From contig CANQCR010000001.1 of the NCBI GenBank assembly GCA_947589735.1, positions 109,929-173,928 of the forward strand: 64,000 nucleotides of DNA, in the 5' to 3' direction. Of the stretch, positions 27,938 through 36,145 are shown in pieces; positions within the stretch are counted from its first letter, which is position 1, and the number at the start of each line of letters is the position of its first letter. A model generated the notes under the pieces. The model saw only the letters and a list, made by a program, of their open reading frames with translations. It ran no database searches and was not told the origin of the DNA. A program made the position numbers and the translations under genes. The stretch is from an uncultured Bacilli bacterium. Its GTDB lineage: Bacteria; Bacillota_I; Bacilli_A; RF39; UBA660.

Positions 27938-28160
27938 CATCGTCAACTTCTTCAAAGCGATATTTTTGTTTTACATCAGGATATTTTTCATGATCCACGG
28001 GCGAGGTAAACATATCATAAGGACGAACCCAAACTTCATCAGATCCTTGATGACGATAGATAACCATTTTTTCTAGGGTTTCTGAATGCTTACCAACCGC
28101 AATAACTTCCATAATGTCACCCTTAAAATGACGATACTTTTTTCCTGCTTTTACTTCCAT
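27930..28160 (-). CDS. DUF1653-like protein (copy 2)
   Basis: A 76-residue single-domain protein; KKYRHFKGDIMEVIAVGKHS, then MVIYRH and VWVRPYDMF are marks of the DUF1653 beta-barrel family. A second, longer copy lies 2 nt upstream; both end in KYRFEEVDD. The family has no proven function. Placed between yqzL and recO, where Bacillus has nothing. Confidence 0.75.
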   Translation of the reverse strand: MEVKAGKKYRHFKGDIMEVIAVGKHSETLEKMVIYRHQGSDEVWVRPYDMFTSPVDHEKYPDVKQKYRFEEVDDDA

Positions 28161-28162
28161 TA

Positions 28163-28417
28163 TTATTCTCCTATCTTGATGTAATCATCAACTTCTTCAA
28201 AACGATACTTTTGAACATATTCGGCATCCTCGTTTAAAGCATTAAATAACTCATATGGACGAACCCAAACCGTTCGTTTCGGACCCAAAGTCTCATAAAC
28301 AACAATTTGCTTTGGCCCATCTTCATCAGATGAAGTCGAATCATTAGCAATACAAATAACGCGGTAATAATTACCACTAACATGCCGATATATCTTTCCA
28401 ACAATTATATCTCTCAT
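28163..28417 (-). CDS. DUF1653-like protein (copy 1)
   Basis: An 84-residue paralog of the next gene: GKIYRHVSGNYYRVICIAND, then IVVYETLG and VWVRPYELF, and the same C-terminal KYRFEEVDD. GGAG lies before the ATG. Tandem duplication inside the era-recO operon is likely. Confidence 0.75.
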   Translation of the reverse strand: MRDIIVGKIYRHVSGNYYRVICIANDSTSSDEDGPKQIVVYETLGPKRTVWVRPYELFNALNEDAEYVQKYRFEEVDDYIKIGE

Positions 28418-28426
28418 AATCTACTC

Positions 28427-28543
28427 CTACATATCAACGTTGTTATTTGCCTCATTAGAATGATTTCTTATATATTCTTTATATTTTAAATAATATTCAA
28501 TTTTTCCTGTATGGATAAATAAATCCCAAAGTAGTTCCTTCAT
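28427..28543 (-). CDS. yqzL: YqzL-family small protein (38 aa)
   Basis: A 38-residue gene, MKELLWDLFIHTGKIEYYLK and onward. WDLFIHTGKIEYYLKYKE matches the YqzL family core (W-x-x-F-x-x-TG-x-(I/V)-x-x-YL-x-(Y/F)-K-E). GGTGAT lies 3 nt before the ATG. It sits between era and recO, as in Bacillus. Function unknown. Confidence 0.85.
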   Translation of the reverse strand: MKELLWDLFIHTGKIEYYLKYKEYIRNHSNEANNNVDM

Positions 28544-28581
28544 CGTATCACCTACTATATATTGATACGTTTTTCTTTATT

Positions 28582-29466
28582 TTATACTTCAAAATCATTA
28601 AAGCCATATTCGGTTAAGTATTTTTCTTTATCCCGCCAATCTTTAACAGTTTTAACTAAAAGATTAAGATAAACTTTTTTGTGAAGTAATTCTTCTAAAT
28701 CACCTCTAGCTCTAATGCCAATTTTCTTAATCATTTGACCTTGATGACCGATGATAATCTTCTTTAAAGATTCCCTGTCAACAATAATATCAATGTAGAT
28801 GGTATAACTAGTTTTACCAACCTCAACGGCTGTTGTTTGACACGTAAGCGAATGGGGAACTTCTTCTTCCGTTAAATCCATAACTTTTTCTCTTACTATT
28901 TCAGCCATAATAAACTCTAAAGATTTATTTGTTACATCATCTTTACCATAATAGGCAACCTCATCCGGTAGATAATTTTTTAAGACTTTAATTAATTCTT
29001 TAACATTATCATTCTTTAAAGATGATAAAGGAACAATTTCTTCAAAAGGATATAAATCTTTATACTCTAAAATTTTTTTTAGGATATCCTCTTTTTTCAT
29101 CTTATCAACTTTATTGATTACTAAAATAGTTGGCTTTGACACTTCCTTTAACTTATCTAAAACGAACATATCACCTTTACCAAGTGGTTTATCATCAACT
29201 AAGAAAAGTAAAATATCAGCATCTTCCATACTATAATAAGCTTCTTTGTTTAGAGTTTGTCCCAGCTTATTAGTTGGCTTATGAATGCCCGGTGTATCAA
29301 TAAAAACAATTTGACTATCATCGTCATTATAAATACCTTGAATAATATTTCTTGTTGTTTGCGGTTTAGATGTTGTAATCGCTACTTTCGTTCCAACAAT
29401 AGTATTGATAAGCGTACTTTTACCAACATTAGGTCGTCCGATAAGTCCTACAAAACCACTTCGCAT
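28582..29466 (-). CDS. era: GTPase Era
   Basis: A 294-residue ribosome-assembly GTPase for the 16S 3' end. G1 GRPNVGKSTL, G3 DTPGIHKP, G4 NKVDK and a C-terminal KH domain (about 200-285, with IIGHQGQMIKKIG) are complete. Start and cdd stop overlap in a TAATG junction. Part of the ybeY-dgkA-cdd-era chain. Confidence 0.97.
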   Translation of the reverse strand: MRSGFVGLIGRPNVGKSTLINTIVGTKVAITTSKPQTTRNIIQGIYNDDDSQIVFIDTPGIHKPTNKLGQTLNKEAYYSMEDADILLFLVDDKPLGKGDMFVLDKLKEVSKPTILVINKVDKMKKEDILKKILEYKDLYPFEEIVPLSSLKNDNVKELIKVLKNYLPDEVAYYGKDDVTNKSLEFIMAEIVREKVMDLTEEEVPHSLTCQTTAVEVGKTSYTIYIDIIVDRESLKKIIIGHQGQMIKKIGIRARGDLEELLHKKVYLNLLVKTVKDWRDKEKYLTEYGFNDFEV

Positions 29467-29852
29467 TAATTTAGAGCCTCTTCATTAAAAGGATATGGAC
29501 ATAATTCGCCGACCGTATGAACTTCTTCTTCCCCTTTTGGATTCATACAAATGACTTTGGCGTCAGTATCAAAAAGCTCTCCGATAACAGCTCGGCATAC
29601 AAAGCAAGGCATGCCAATAATATCACTATCACACATTACATAAAGATGTGAAAAATCACCCTTTTTATAGCCGGCACTAACAGCACCTAAAATAGCGCTA
29701 CGTTCCGCGCAGATTGTCGCACCATATGAGGCATTCTCAACATTAACACCTCGAAACTCTGTCCCATCTTTCATAACCGCAATAGCAGCAACCCGAAAAT
29801 GCGAATATGGTGAATAACTATTTTCTAATAACTTAACTAATTTTTCTTGCAT
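29466..29852 (-). CDS. cdd: Cytidine deaminase
   Basis: A 128-residue zinc hydrolase that deaminates cytidine. SYSPYSHFRV, NASYGATICAERSAI (zinc Cys and catalytic Glu) and MPCFVCRAVI (zinc PCxxC) are present. The ATG at 29852 has TAGGAGG 6 nt before it. Its start lies just inside the 3' end of dgkA. Confidence 0.95.
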   Translation of the reverse strand: MQEKLVKLLENSYSPYSHFRVAAIAVMKDGTEFRGVNVENASYGATICAERSAILGAVSAGYKKGDFSHLYVMCDSDIIGMPCFVCRAVIGELFDTDAKVICMNPKGEEEVHTVGELCPYPFNEEALN

Positions 29853-29860
29853 AAATCCTC

Positions 29861-30286
29861 CTACATTCCTAGTAAAGTCATAATCTTTGGTACATAAATA
29901 ATGCACATAGCAATAACTAAAGCAATGGAGATAGAAAATGTTGCCGCACTGGCACTATCTTTAGCTACTTTAACTAATTTGTTATAGCTAGGTGAGACTA
30001 AATCACACACAGCTTCAATAGCTGTATTTAGTAATTCAATCGCTAACATCACAAGTAGGATAAAGATAATAAGAAGCCACTCAACCGGTGTTAGATTCAT
30101 TGAAAGGCTACCTAGAATAATAACAACCGCAACAATTAGATGGAGAATAGCGCTTCTTTCATAACGATAAAAATTGATATACCCTTCCATCGAATATTTG
30201 CAAACATTAAAGATAGCTTTGATACTGAAATCTCTTTGAGGATGATCATAATCTTTATTAACGACAACTTTATCTTTTGATTCCAT
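29861..30286 (-). CDS. dgkA: Undecaprenol/diacylglycerol kinase DgkA
   Basis: A 141-residue integral-membrane kinase with three helices. ELLNTAIEAVCDLVSP and KLVKVAKDSASAATF are the family active-site segments (Glu and the K-x-AKD motif). In Bacillus the enzyme phosphorylates undecaprenol. The start overlaps ybeY by 17 nt. Confidence 0.93.
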   Translation of the reverse strand: MESKDKVVVNKDYDHPQRDFSIKAIFNVCKYSMEGYINFYRYERSAILHLIVAVVIILGSLSMNLTPVEWLLIIFILLVMLAIELLNTAIEAVCDLVSPSYNKLVKVAKDSASAATFSISIALVIAMCIIYVPKIMTLLGM

Positions 30287-30716
30287 AACTCTCTAAAACC
30301 CTTTCTTGAAGTGTAAACATTTCTTTTTCTTCTTCGTCATTCATATGATCATAACCTAAAAGATGAAGAATTCCGTGAATTGTTAAAAAGCATAACTCTC
30401 TTAAAAGTGAATGACCATAAGCACTGGCTTGCTCTTTAGCTTTATCAATGGAAATATAAATATCACCTAAAACTCTTTCCTCTAAAGGAATAAATGTATC
30501 ATCATCTTCTAAAGCAAACGAGATAACATCAGTGGGTCTATCGACACCACGATACTCTTTATTTAAGGTGTGTATTTCATCATTATTAACAATAATAACA
30601 TTAAACACCACTTTATCTAATTTTAGATAATCTAGTGCATAATCAATAAACTTTTGAACCTCTTCTAATTCCGGTATTTCATCATCAACTTTTTTAATTA
30701 ATTCAACTGCATTCAT
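30270..30716 (-). CDS. ybeY: Endoribonuclease YbeY
   Basis: A 148-residue metal-dependent RNase for rRNA maturation. The zinc motif HGILHLLGYDH is near residues 113-123; LNKEYRGVDRPTDVISFAL is the family signature. It heads the dgkA-cdd-era chain. phoH and the yqfF-type HD gene that precede it in Bacillus are absent. Confidence 0.95.
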   Translation of the reverse strand: MNAVELIKKVDDEIPELEEVQKFIDYALDYLKLDKVVFNVIIVNNDEIHTLNKEYRGVDRPTDVISFALEDDDTFIPLEERVLGDIYISIDKAKEQASAYGHSLLRELCFLTIHGILHLLGYDHMNDEEEKEMFTLQERVLESYGIKR

Positions 30717-30775
30717 AATAAACCTCTAAATCAATTTCATTATATCTTTTTTATATCGAAAAAGCAAACAAACGC

Positions 30776-31291
30776 CTACTTAGATGAAAAATGATAGCCT
30801 ATCGCAAACACACCATAGCCGATAGCCCCACCAATTAAGTTTAAAAGGACATCATCAATATCAAAAACCCGGCCAATTTGCGTTTGTAATAGTTCAATGG
30901 AAAGAGATACAATCAAGGTAATTAATAAAATCCAATGAAGACGTGTCTTTCTTAAAAGATAAGCTGTAAAAAAGCCAAAAGGTACAAACATCAAAGAATT
31001 ACCAACAACATTTTTAAAAAACAAGCTACTACCAATCGGATAACGAAACATCTCTTTAAAAGGAATTATGTTAAAAGTCGATATCCCTTTGCCATCAATA
31101 TCCTGAAATGTTACCACGTAAAATAAACACATCATATAGATGACGAAAATAAACATAAATATTTCATGATGAATAACAACTTTTTGTTTTGTTTTACATA
31201 AATAGGCTATCCTTAAAACAATCATCATAATACTACATACTACAATCATTGGCCATATTTGGGAAAACACACCCTCAATAAATCGATGCAT
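30776..31291 (-). CDS. VanZ-family membrane protein
   Basis: A 171-residue protein with four or five membrane helices. The family pattern is seen in FNIIPFKEMFRYPIG, NSLMFVPFGFF, and ELLQTQIGRVFDIDDVLLNLIGGAIGYGVF. VanZ relatives give low-level teicoplanin resistance; most have no tested function. It occupies the phoH position between yqfD and ybeY. Confidence 0.85.
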   Translation of the reverse strand: MHRFIEGVFSQIWPMIVVCSIMMIVLRIAYLCKTKQKVVIHHEIFMFIFVIYMMCLFYVVTFQDIDGKGISTFNIIPFKEMFRYPIGSSLFFKNVVGNSLMFVPFGFFTAYLLRKTRLHWILLITLIVSLSIELLQTQIGRVFDIDDVLLNLIGGAIGYGVFAIGYHFSSK

Positions 31292-32473
31292 CTATTCAAC
31301 TTCTTTCATTTCTTCTATCGCAACATAATCGCTAATATCTTCATAAACACTAAAGAAGACATCCATCTCAACGCCTGATGGAATTATTTTACTATCAATA
31401 ACGTGATGCGAAATAATATATTCATCTTCCTTTAGGGTTTGACGCATCTTTTCATAAGCAAGATTAATAGCCTGAAGTTTTACTTCTTCGACCACACCCA
31501 TACCAGATTTAATAATTACTTCTTCTTGTTTTTCTTTTACCAAACTAATTGGCAAAACGTCACTTTTTAATAGTACTACTTCTTCCCTTATTTTATCATT
31601 AAATGGATGAAAATTAAATAATTCAAGCCGATTATTAAATAATTTGACACTATAAACTGTCTTACTTTTACCCGTCTTTTCCTCTTCATAATAATTAAAA
31701 GGATATTTAACTTTCGTCTGGTACCACACTTCTCCGTAAACTTTTCCTGTTGCCGCCACTGTCTTTTTATACTCATCATTTAAATAAATATAACCACTAA
31801 TTATAATATCGCCCTTTTTAACATAAGCATACTTATTTTTAATAATTTGACCATCTTTGGCATAGATATCTCTAATAATAGCGTTCTTTTTAGCGACGAC
31901 GTGTTGATACTTAGCTTCTTTTTTTTCTTGGGATACAATTCGGGGTTCGAAACGAACAACATAGCGTGTTCCAACCGTTTCAATTTCCAACCACTCAATC
32001 TCATCGTGATACAGCTTAAGGATGTTTTCTTTAACATTTTGTAAATAGGTATAGTCTTTCTTAAAATGATACTTAGAAAGATCATATTGTTTTAAAGTTT
32101 TCATAAGACGCGTACGCATATCGTTATCATTAGTAATTATTTTAACGTCAAAAATCATATGACTTAAAATAACTACTACCATTATAGCTATGAAAACCGT
32201 TATTAGCACATGCCAATATTTTAAAATCTGCCTTCTTTTTTCTTCTATTCCTAAATAACGAATAACTTTTAACTCATAAATCGTATTTAACGCTAGCAAT
32301 TTATCAAAATCAGCATAATTGATAATTATCTCATAACGATGCGGATTAATTTTTTTGACGTCTAATAAAGCAATTTTATTTTTGTGAATACGCAAAATAA
32401 AACGTTCAATATTATTACCATCAATCCTTATACATACTTTGCTCTTCATAACATCGATAACATTGTTTTTCAT
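31292..32473 (-). CDS. yqfD: Sporulation protein YqfD
   Basis: A 393-residue protein with one membrane helix (about 92-112) and a large extracellular part. EIEWLEIETVGTRYVVRFEPRI and PCNIIAKKDAII-like VVAKKNAIIRDIYAKDGQIIK are family marks. Bacillus YqfD is SigE-controlled and needed for sporulation. It follows yqfC by 3 nt. GGTGAT lies 3 nt before the ATG. Confidence 0.92.
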   Translation of the reverse strand: MKNNVIDVMKSKVCIRIDGNNIERFILRIHKNKIALLDVKKINPHRYEIIINYADFDKLLALNTIYELKVIRYLGIEEKRRQILKYWHVLITVFIAIMVVVILSHMIFDVKIITNDNDMRTRLMKTLKQYDLSKYHFKKDYTYLQNVKENILKLYHDEIEWLEIETVGTRYVVRFEPRIVSQEKKEAKYQHVVAKKNAIIRDIYAKDGQIIKNKYAYVKKGDIIISGYIYLNDEYKKTVAATGKVYGEVWYQTKVKYPFNYYEEEKTGKSKTVYSVKLFNNRLELFNFHPFNDKIREEVVLLKSDVLPISLVKEKQEEVIIKSGMGVVEEVKLQAINLAYEKMRQTLKEDEYIISHHVIDSKIIPSGVEMDVFFSVYEDISDYVAIEEMKEVE

Positions 32474-32476
32474 AAA

Positions 32477-32701
32477 TCACCTAAATTCGATACTTTTAAC
32501 TTCTCCTTTAATTAATAACTCATCATCTAATAGTTTAGAAATAATTAAATCTTTACCGCTAATCCTAATATTGCCACCTTCATATTTTAAAGTAATCGCA
32601 TCATCACTAAAAGAAATAATCTCAAGATAATTGACAATATCTAGAGTATTATTTTTTAAAGTCAGAGAAAAACGATGATCAAAGATATATTCTCGGATCA
32701 A
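32477..32701 (-). CDS. yqfC: Sporulation protein YqfC
   Basis: A 74-residue PRC-barrel-like protein of the YqfC family; INYLEIISFSDDAITLKYEGG in close form and IRISGKDLIISKLLDDELLI give the match. Start codon is TTG with GGTGAT 3 nt upstream. It is paired with yqfD as in all spore formers with this pair. Confidence 0.88.
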   Translation of the reverse strand: MIREYIFDHRFSLTLKNNTLDIVNYLEIISFSDDAITLKYEGGNIRISGKDLIISKLLDDELLIKGEVKSIEFR

Positions 32702-32732
32702 ACTATCACCTATTTAAATATATTCATATCCA

Positions 32733-32754
32733 TAAAAAAAAGGACTATGTCCTT
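32733..32754 (-). terminator. Terminator of the spoVA operon
   Basis: Minus-strand AAGGAC, 3-nt loop, GTCCTT and TTTTTTT at the stop of spoVAE. Confidence 0.75.
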
Positions 32755-33103
32755 AATCACGAGCTTTAAAAATAAGACCAAATACAAAGGAAAAAACAAT
32801 CGCGCTAACGATACCAGCCGAGGTAAGGTCAAACATCCCCGTAAAAAGGCCCATCACACCAAAATTACTTACAGTATCCATCGTTCCGTGAATGAGTAAA
32901 TGGCCAAAACTAGTTATAGGAACAAGAGCTCCCCCACCACACCATAAAACAAACTTATCATAAATATCAAAGGCATCCAAAAGAGACCCTAAAACGACAA
33001 ACAAGCTCGTTATATGACCTGGTGTTAGCTTTGTATTATCAAGAATTATTTGACCAATAAGGCAAACGACGCCAGCGAAAAGAAAAGCATTAAAGTATAT
33101 CAT
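32753..33103 (-). CDS. spoVAE: Stage V sporulation protein AE (SpoVAEb type)
   Basis: A 116-residue protein with four membrane helices. LTPGHITSLFVVLGSLLDAF and the segment PITSFGHLLIHG are family marks. With SpoVAC and SpoVAD it forms the channel that moves dipicolinate into the forespore and out at germination. It overlaps spoVAD by 14 nt. Confidence 0.93.
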   Translation of the reverse strand: MIYFNAFLFAGVVCLIGQIILDNTKLTPGHITSLFVVLGSLLDAFDIYDKFVLWCGGGALVPITSFGHLLIHGTMDTVSNFGVMGLFTGMFDLTSAGIVSAIVFSFVFGLIFKARD

Positions 33104-34088
33104 CCGTTACCTCCAAACTAATGGCATGACTAATACTTGGAATAGATAATTTTTGATTGACCATCGCTGGAGATAATAAGGCACCGGTCGCTACTAATAA
33201 AACCCGGGTAATTTTACCTTCCAGCATTTTTTTATAAACATAACTATTAAAAACAAGAGGCATACAAGCCGGTCCACTACCACCTGCAAAAACCGGTTGA
33301 TGATTTAGGTCATAAATCATACACGCGGTATCATCATAATTATCTAACTCCATATTATATTCACTTTTCATATAGTCAACCAATATTCTTTTACCATAAA
33401 TACCTAGGTCCCCTGTTAAAATTAAATCATAATAATTAGGTTCTCTTTTTAATGATGTCAAATGATCATAAATCGTACTAGCCGCACTAGGAGCCATAAC
33501 CGCTCCCATATTCATCGAATCAGTTATTCCTAAATCGATAACCCGACCAATCGTCGCACTTTCTACTTTTATCTGACTAGGTTTAGTTGAAATGAGAAAG
33601 CTAGCCGCACCCGTTGTCGTAAAAGTTGAGGTCTTTCTTTTAGGCCCACCATATTCAACTGGTTGCCGGAATTGTTTTTCAGCGCCATTGGTGTGTGATG
33701 AGGTTGAAATAAGACAGTTTCTAATTTCATCTTTATCAACCATATTGCTACCGATAATAAGTCCTAAAACGCTCGTTGAACAGGCTGAATAAATACCAAT
33801 TAATGGTATTCCAATCGATGCACTCGCATAATTAGTTGAAACAATTTGATTAAGTAAATCACCCGAAATATGTAAATCAATATCGTTTCTTAACTTATTC
33901 GTTTTATATAAAACCATATCAACACTATCAACAAGCATTCGACACTCCGCCTGTTCCCATGTCTTTGTTCCACAATAAAAGTCATTATAAACTTTATCAT
34001 AATAGCGACCAAATGGTCCTTTACTCTCATATGGTCCAGCAATGGTACTTACTTCATTTAAATAGACATTACTATATTTAAAAGTCAT
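33090..34088 (-). CDS. spoVAD: Stage V sporulation protein AD
   Basis: A 332-residue soluble protein with a thiolase-like fold that binds dipicolinate. Marks are STIAGPYESKGPFGRYYDKVY, TWEQAECRML, GIYSACSTS and the segment NMGAVMAPSAASTI. It lies between spoVAC and spoVAE, as in the minimal three-gene spoVA set of many Clostridia and related groups. Confidence 0.95.
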   Translation of the reverse strand: MTFKYSNVYLNEVSTIAGPYESKGPFGRYYDKVYNDFYCGTKTWEQAECRMLVDSVDMVLYKTNKLRNDIDLHISGDLLNQIVSTNYASASIGIPLIGIYSACSTSVLGLIIGSNMVDKDEIRNCLISTSSHTNGAEKQFRQPVEYGGPKRKTSTFTTTGAASFLISTKPSQIKVESATIGRVIDLGITDSMNMGAVMAPSAASTIYDHLTSLKREPNYYDLILTGDLGIYGKRILVDYMKSEYNMELDNYDDTACMIYDLNHQPVFAGGSGPACMPLVFNSYVYKKMLEGKITRVLLVATGALLSPAMVNQKLSIPSISHAISLEVTDDIL

Positions 34089-34089
34089 C

Positions 34090-34530
34090 TTAGCCTCCCA
34101 TAATTAAATAGCGAAGTAACCCAAAAAAATAGGCACTTACTACCCCACACATAATAACCGTTCCGGCAAGTTTAAACATATTAGCGCCCATTCCGGTAAC
34201 GATACCCTCTTTTTTATATTCTAAAGTAGCGCTCATCATCGAATGTGCAAAACCAGTAATGGGTATAATTAACCCACAACGCGCAAAAGATACCATCTTA
34301 TCAAAAAATCCTAAGCAAGTTAAAAAACACCCTAGAAAAACTAAAGTAATAATCATAATCGTACTTGCTTCTTTCGTTGGAATACTAAATAGATAACTAT
34401 AGATATCTACTAAAAATTGACCTAAAACACCAACGAGCCCACCGACGATAAAGGCAATTAAACCATTATACAAGCGATTCTCTTTCGGGCAATGTTTATC
34501 GACCAATGCTTTATATTTATTTTTATCCAT
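34090..34530 (-). CDS. spoVAC: Stage V sporulation protein AC
   Basis: A 146-residue protein with three or four membrane helices. KYKALVDKHCPKENRLYNGLIAFIVGG-like start and the PITGFAHSM segment are family marks. SpoVAC is the mechanosensitive part of the channel in Bacillus. First gene of the operon; a forespore-type promoter precedes it. Confidence 0.94.
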   Translation of the reverse strand: MDKNKYKALVDKHCPKENRLYNGLIAFIVGGLVGVLGQFLVDIYSYLFSIPTKEASTIMIITLVFLGCFLTCLGFFDKMVSFARCGLIIPITGFAHSMMSATLEYKKEGIVTGMGANMFKLAGTVIMCGVVSAYFFGLLRYLIMGG

Positions 34531-34546
34531 AAATGCCTCCTATTTC

Positions 34547-34576
34547 TATTATGATTTAGACAAGCTCTTTTTATAC
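34547..34576 (-). promoter_or_regulatory. SigG/SigF-type promoter of spoVAC-AD-AE
   Basis: Minus-strand GTATA, 18 nt, CATAATA; both boxes and the spacing fit the forespore pattern. spoVA is a SigG operon in Bacillus. The -10 lies 16 nt before the ATG. Confidence 0.65.
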
Positions 34577-34601
34577 TTTTAAAAACATTTATGTAATTAT
34601 A

Positions 34602-34610
34602 TGTTATAAT
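34602..34610 (+). promoter_or_regulatory. Extended -10 promoter of the Nudix gene
   Basis: TGTTATAAT, 15 nt before the start codon; no clear -35. Confidence 0.5.
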
Positions 34611-34625
34611 GGTTAGGGTGAGAAA

Positions 34626-35198
34626 ATGATTGAACATATAAAAGAACTAACTAAAATGTATGAAGTCACTAAGGAAGAAAAAGTAGATAGCATAAAAGCC
34701 GCTTTTTTAGCAATTGAAACTAATAAATACTATCTAAGTAATGGTGAGGTTATCACAAGAGACGTCTTAATCAAACCGGTTGACCGCGCAGCTATTATCA
34801 TCCCGAGGACAAAAGATGGTAAATACGTTATGGTTATGCAAACAAGAGTAGCCACGAAAAACAAAGTTGCTGTTGAATTTCCGGCCGGACTTATTGAAAA
34901 TGATGAAGATATCGTTAAAGGTATGAAACGCGAATTAAAAGAAGAAACTGGCTATGAAACGGATAAAGTTGATTTACTGATGGAATATTACTCGGATACT
35001 GGCGCAACTAAAACAACAGTAACTTTAGGATTTGCTGATAACTGTAAAAAAGTTAGTGATCAAAAGTTAGATGAAGATGAGTTTGTTTCCTTTTTTGAAG
35101 TAACAGTTGAAGAAATGGAAGAACTTATTAAAGAAGGATTAATTGTTGATGGCAATACTATGTTTAGTATTGAACTAATTAAGAATAGATACCAATAG
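34626..35198 (+). CDS. Nudix hydrolase, ADP-ribose pyrophosphatase-like
   Basis: A 190-residue Nudix hydrolase. The full Nudix box is present: G, then E after five residues, then RELKEETG (about 93-115). The placement after VEFPAGLIE fits the ADP-ribose pyrophosphatase subgroup (NudF-like), which also has the TGATKTTVTLGFAD loop. Substrate is inference. GGTGA lies 4-5 nt before the ATG. Confidence 0.85.
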   Translation: MIEHIKELTKMYEVTKEEKVDSIKAAFLAIETNKYYLSNGEVITRDVLIKPVDRAAIIIPRTKDGKYVMVMQTRVATKNKVAVEFPAGLIENDEDIVKGMKRELKEETGYETDKVDLLMEYYSDTGATKTTVTLGFADNCKKVSDQKLDEDEFVSFFEVTVEEMEELIKEGLIVDGNTMFSIELIKNRYQ

Positions 35199-35212
35199 TA
35201 TCTATTTTTATT
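35184..35212 (+). terminator. Terminator of the Nudix gene
   Basis: AATAGATAC, 5-nt loop, GTATCTATT, TTTATT; overlaps the stop codon. Confidence 0.75.
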
Positions 35213-35258
35213 GCCTTTTAAAGTTTTTTTAACTATAATACTTACCACAGGTGATTAG

Positions 35259-35969
35259 ATGAGCATCGAAATAAATCATAGTTATCCACCAAATGACATT
35301 GAAGATATGGAAGCTAAATTATCCTTATTAGATTTATATGATAATTTTCTTCATAATCCTTTACCTAACGCATTAAATGAGGATGAATTCATTAGATTTT
35401 CTAGCAAGGGAAAATGGATTAGCCAAGATGATAAGTCATATCAACTAATTTGTGAAAGAAAGAGGGAGCTAAGATACCGCGTATCAGAAAAAGGTAAGTT
35501 TTACTTTAATATCTGTCCCTTTCATAATAGTCAATATGAAACTTATGACTTTATGATCGATCCTAAGACCAATCAATTTTATTGTTATGGGTGTCATAAG
35601 AAAGGTTCTGTTTTTTCATTTATCCAAAATGCTTACCATCTAACACCATTAGAGACAGTTCAAGTAATAAAGCAAATTATAACATCCAACCAAAGTAATC
35701 CTAATAGGATTATACCAACCAATCATTATTCCCCTAAAGTTATAGCTATCTTTAAACATCTAACGACAAGAGAAAATAGTTCTATATATTTTGATTATGC
35801 TCAAAAGAGGATTAAAGAGTTAAATATAAAAATAGATAACTACCTTCACTTCTTGATGGGTAAGCATAAATTATATCCCCTTTCTGATGACAAAATAATC
35901 AAGATAGCAAATAGACTTTGTGTTAGCAAACAATTAGTAAAAAAACATTTAAACAATTTTCAAGGATAA
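35259..35969 (+). CDS. Stand-alone CHC2 zinc-finger protein (primase-like)
   Basis: A 236-residue protein. Residues about 75-130 hold a DnaG-type zinc finger: CPFH, then CYGCHKKGSVFSFIQ, with the H-K-K-G turn and F-x-F-I-Q helix of DnaG. No TOPRIM or polymerase domain follows. The C-terminal 40 residues look like a small helix-turn-helix (DDKIIKIANRLCVSKQLVKKHL). GGTGAT lies 3 nt before the ATG, with TATAAT at 35234. DNA binding is likely; the role is unknown. Confidence 0.75.
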   Translation: MSIEINHSYPPNDIEDMEAKLSLLDLYDNFLHNPLPNALNEDEFIRFSSKGKWISQDDKSYQLICERKRELRYRVSEKGKFYFNICPFHNSQYETYDFMIDPKTNQFYCYGCHKKGSVFSFIQNAYHLTPLETVQVIKQIITSNQSNPNRIIPTNHYSPKVIAIFKHLTTRENSSIYFDYAQKRIKELNIKIDNYLHFLMGKHKLYPLSDDKIIKIANRLCVSKQLVKKHLNNFQG

Positions 35970-36000
35970 AATAAAAATACTTTATTTTTTCTTTTTTTTA

Positions 36001-36009
36001 TGTTATAAT
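36001..36009 (+). promoter_or_regulatory. Extended -10 promoter of tRNA-Lys
   Basis: TGTTATAAT, 20 nt before the mature tRNA 5' end. Confidence 0.6.
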
Positions 36010-36028
36010 CCTAGATGTATGACAAATT

Positions 36029-36104
36029 GTCTCCTTAGCTCAGTTGGTAGAGCAACAGACTCTTAATCTGTGGGTCTAGGGTTCGAGCCCCTAAGGGGAC
36101 ACCA
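36029..36104 (+). tRNA. tRNA-Lys (CTT)
   Basis: A complete cloverleaf with 7-bp acceptor GTCTCCT/AGGGGAC (one G-T pair), D-loop AGCTCAGTTGGTAGAGC, anticodon loop CTCTTAA (anticodon CTT), T-arm GGGTTCGAGCCC and an encoded CCA. A terminator follows. Confidence 0.96.
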
Positions 36105-36117
36105 TATTTTGATAACG

Positions 36118-36145
36118 AAGCCTTGTATTATAAGGCTTTTATTGT
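36118..36145 (+). terminator. Terminator after tRNA-Lys
   Basis: AAGCCTT, 7-nt loop, AAGGCTT, then TTATTGTTTTT. Confidence 0.75.
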
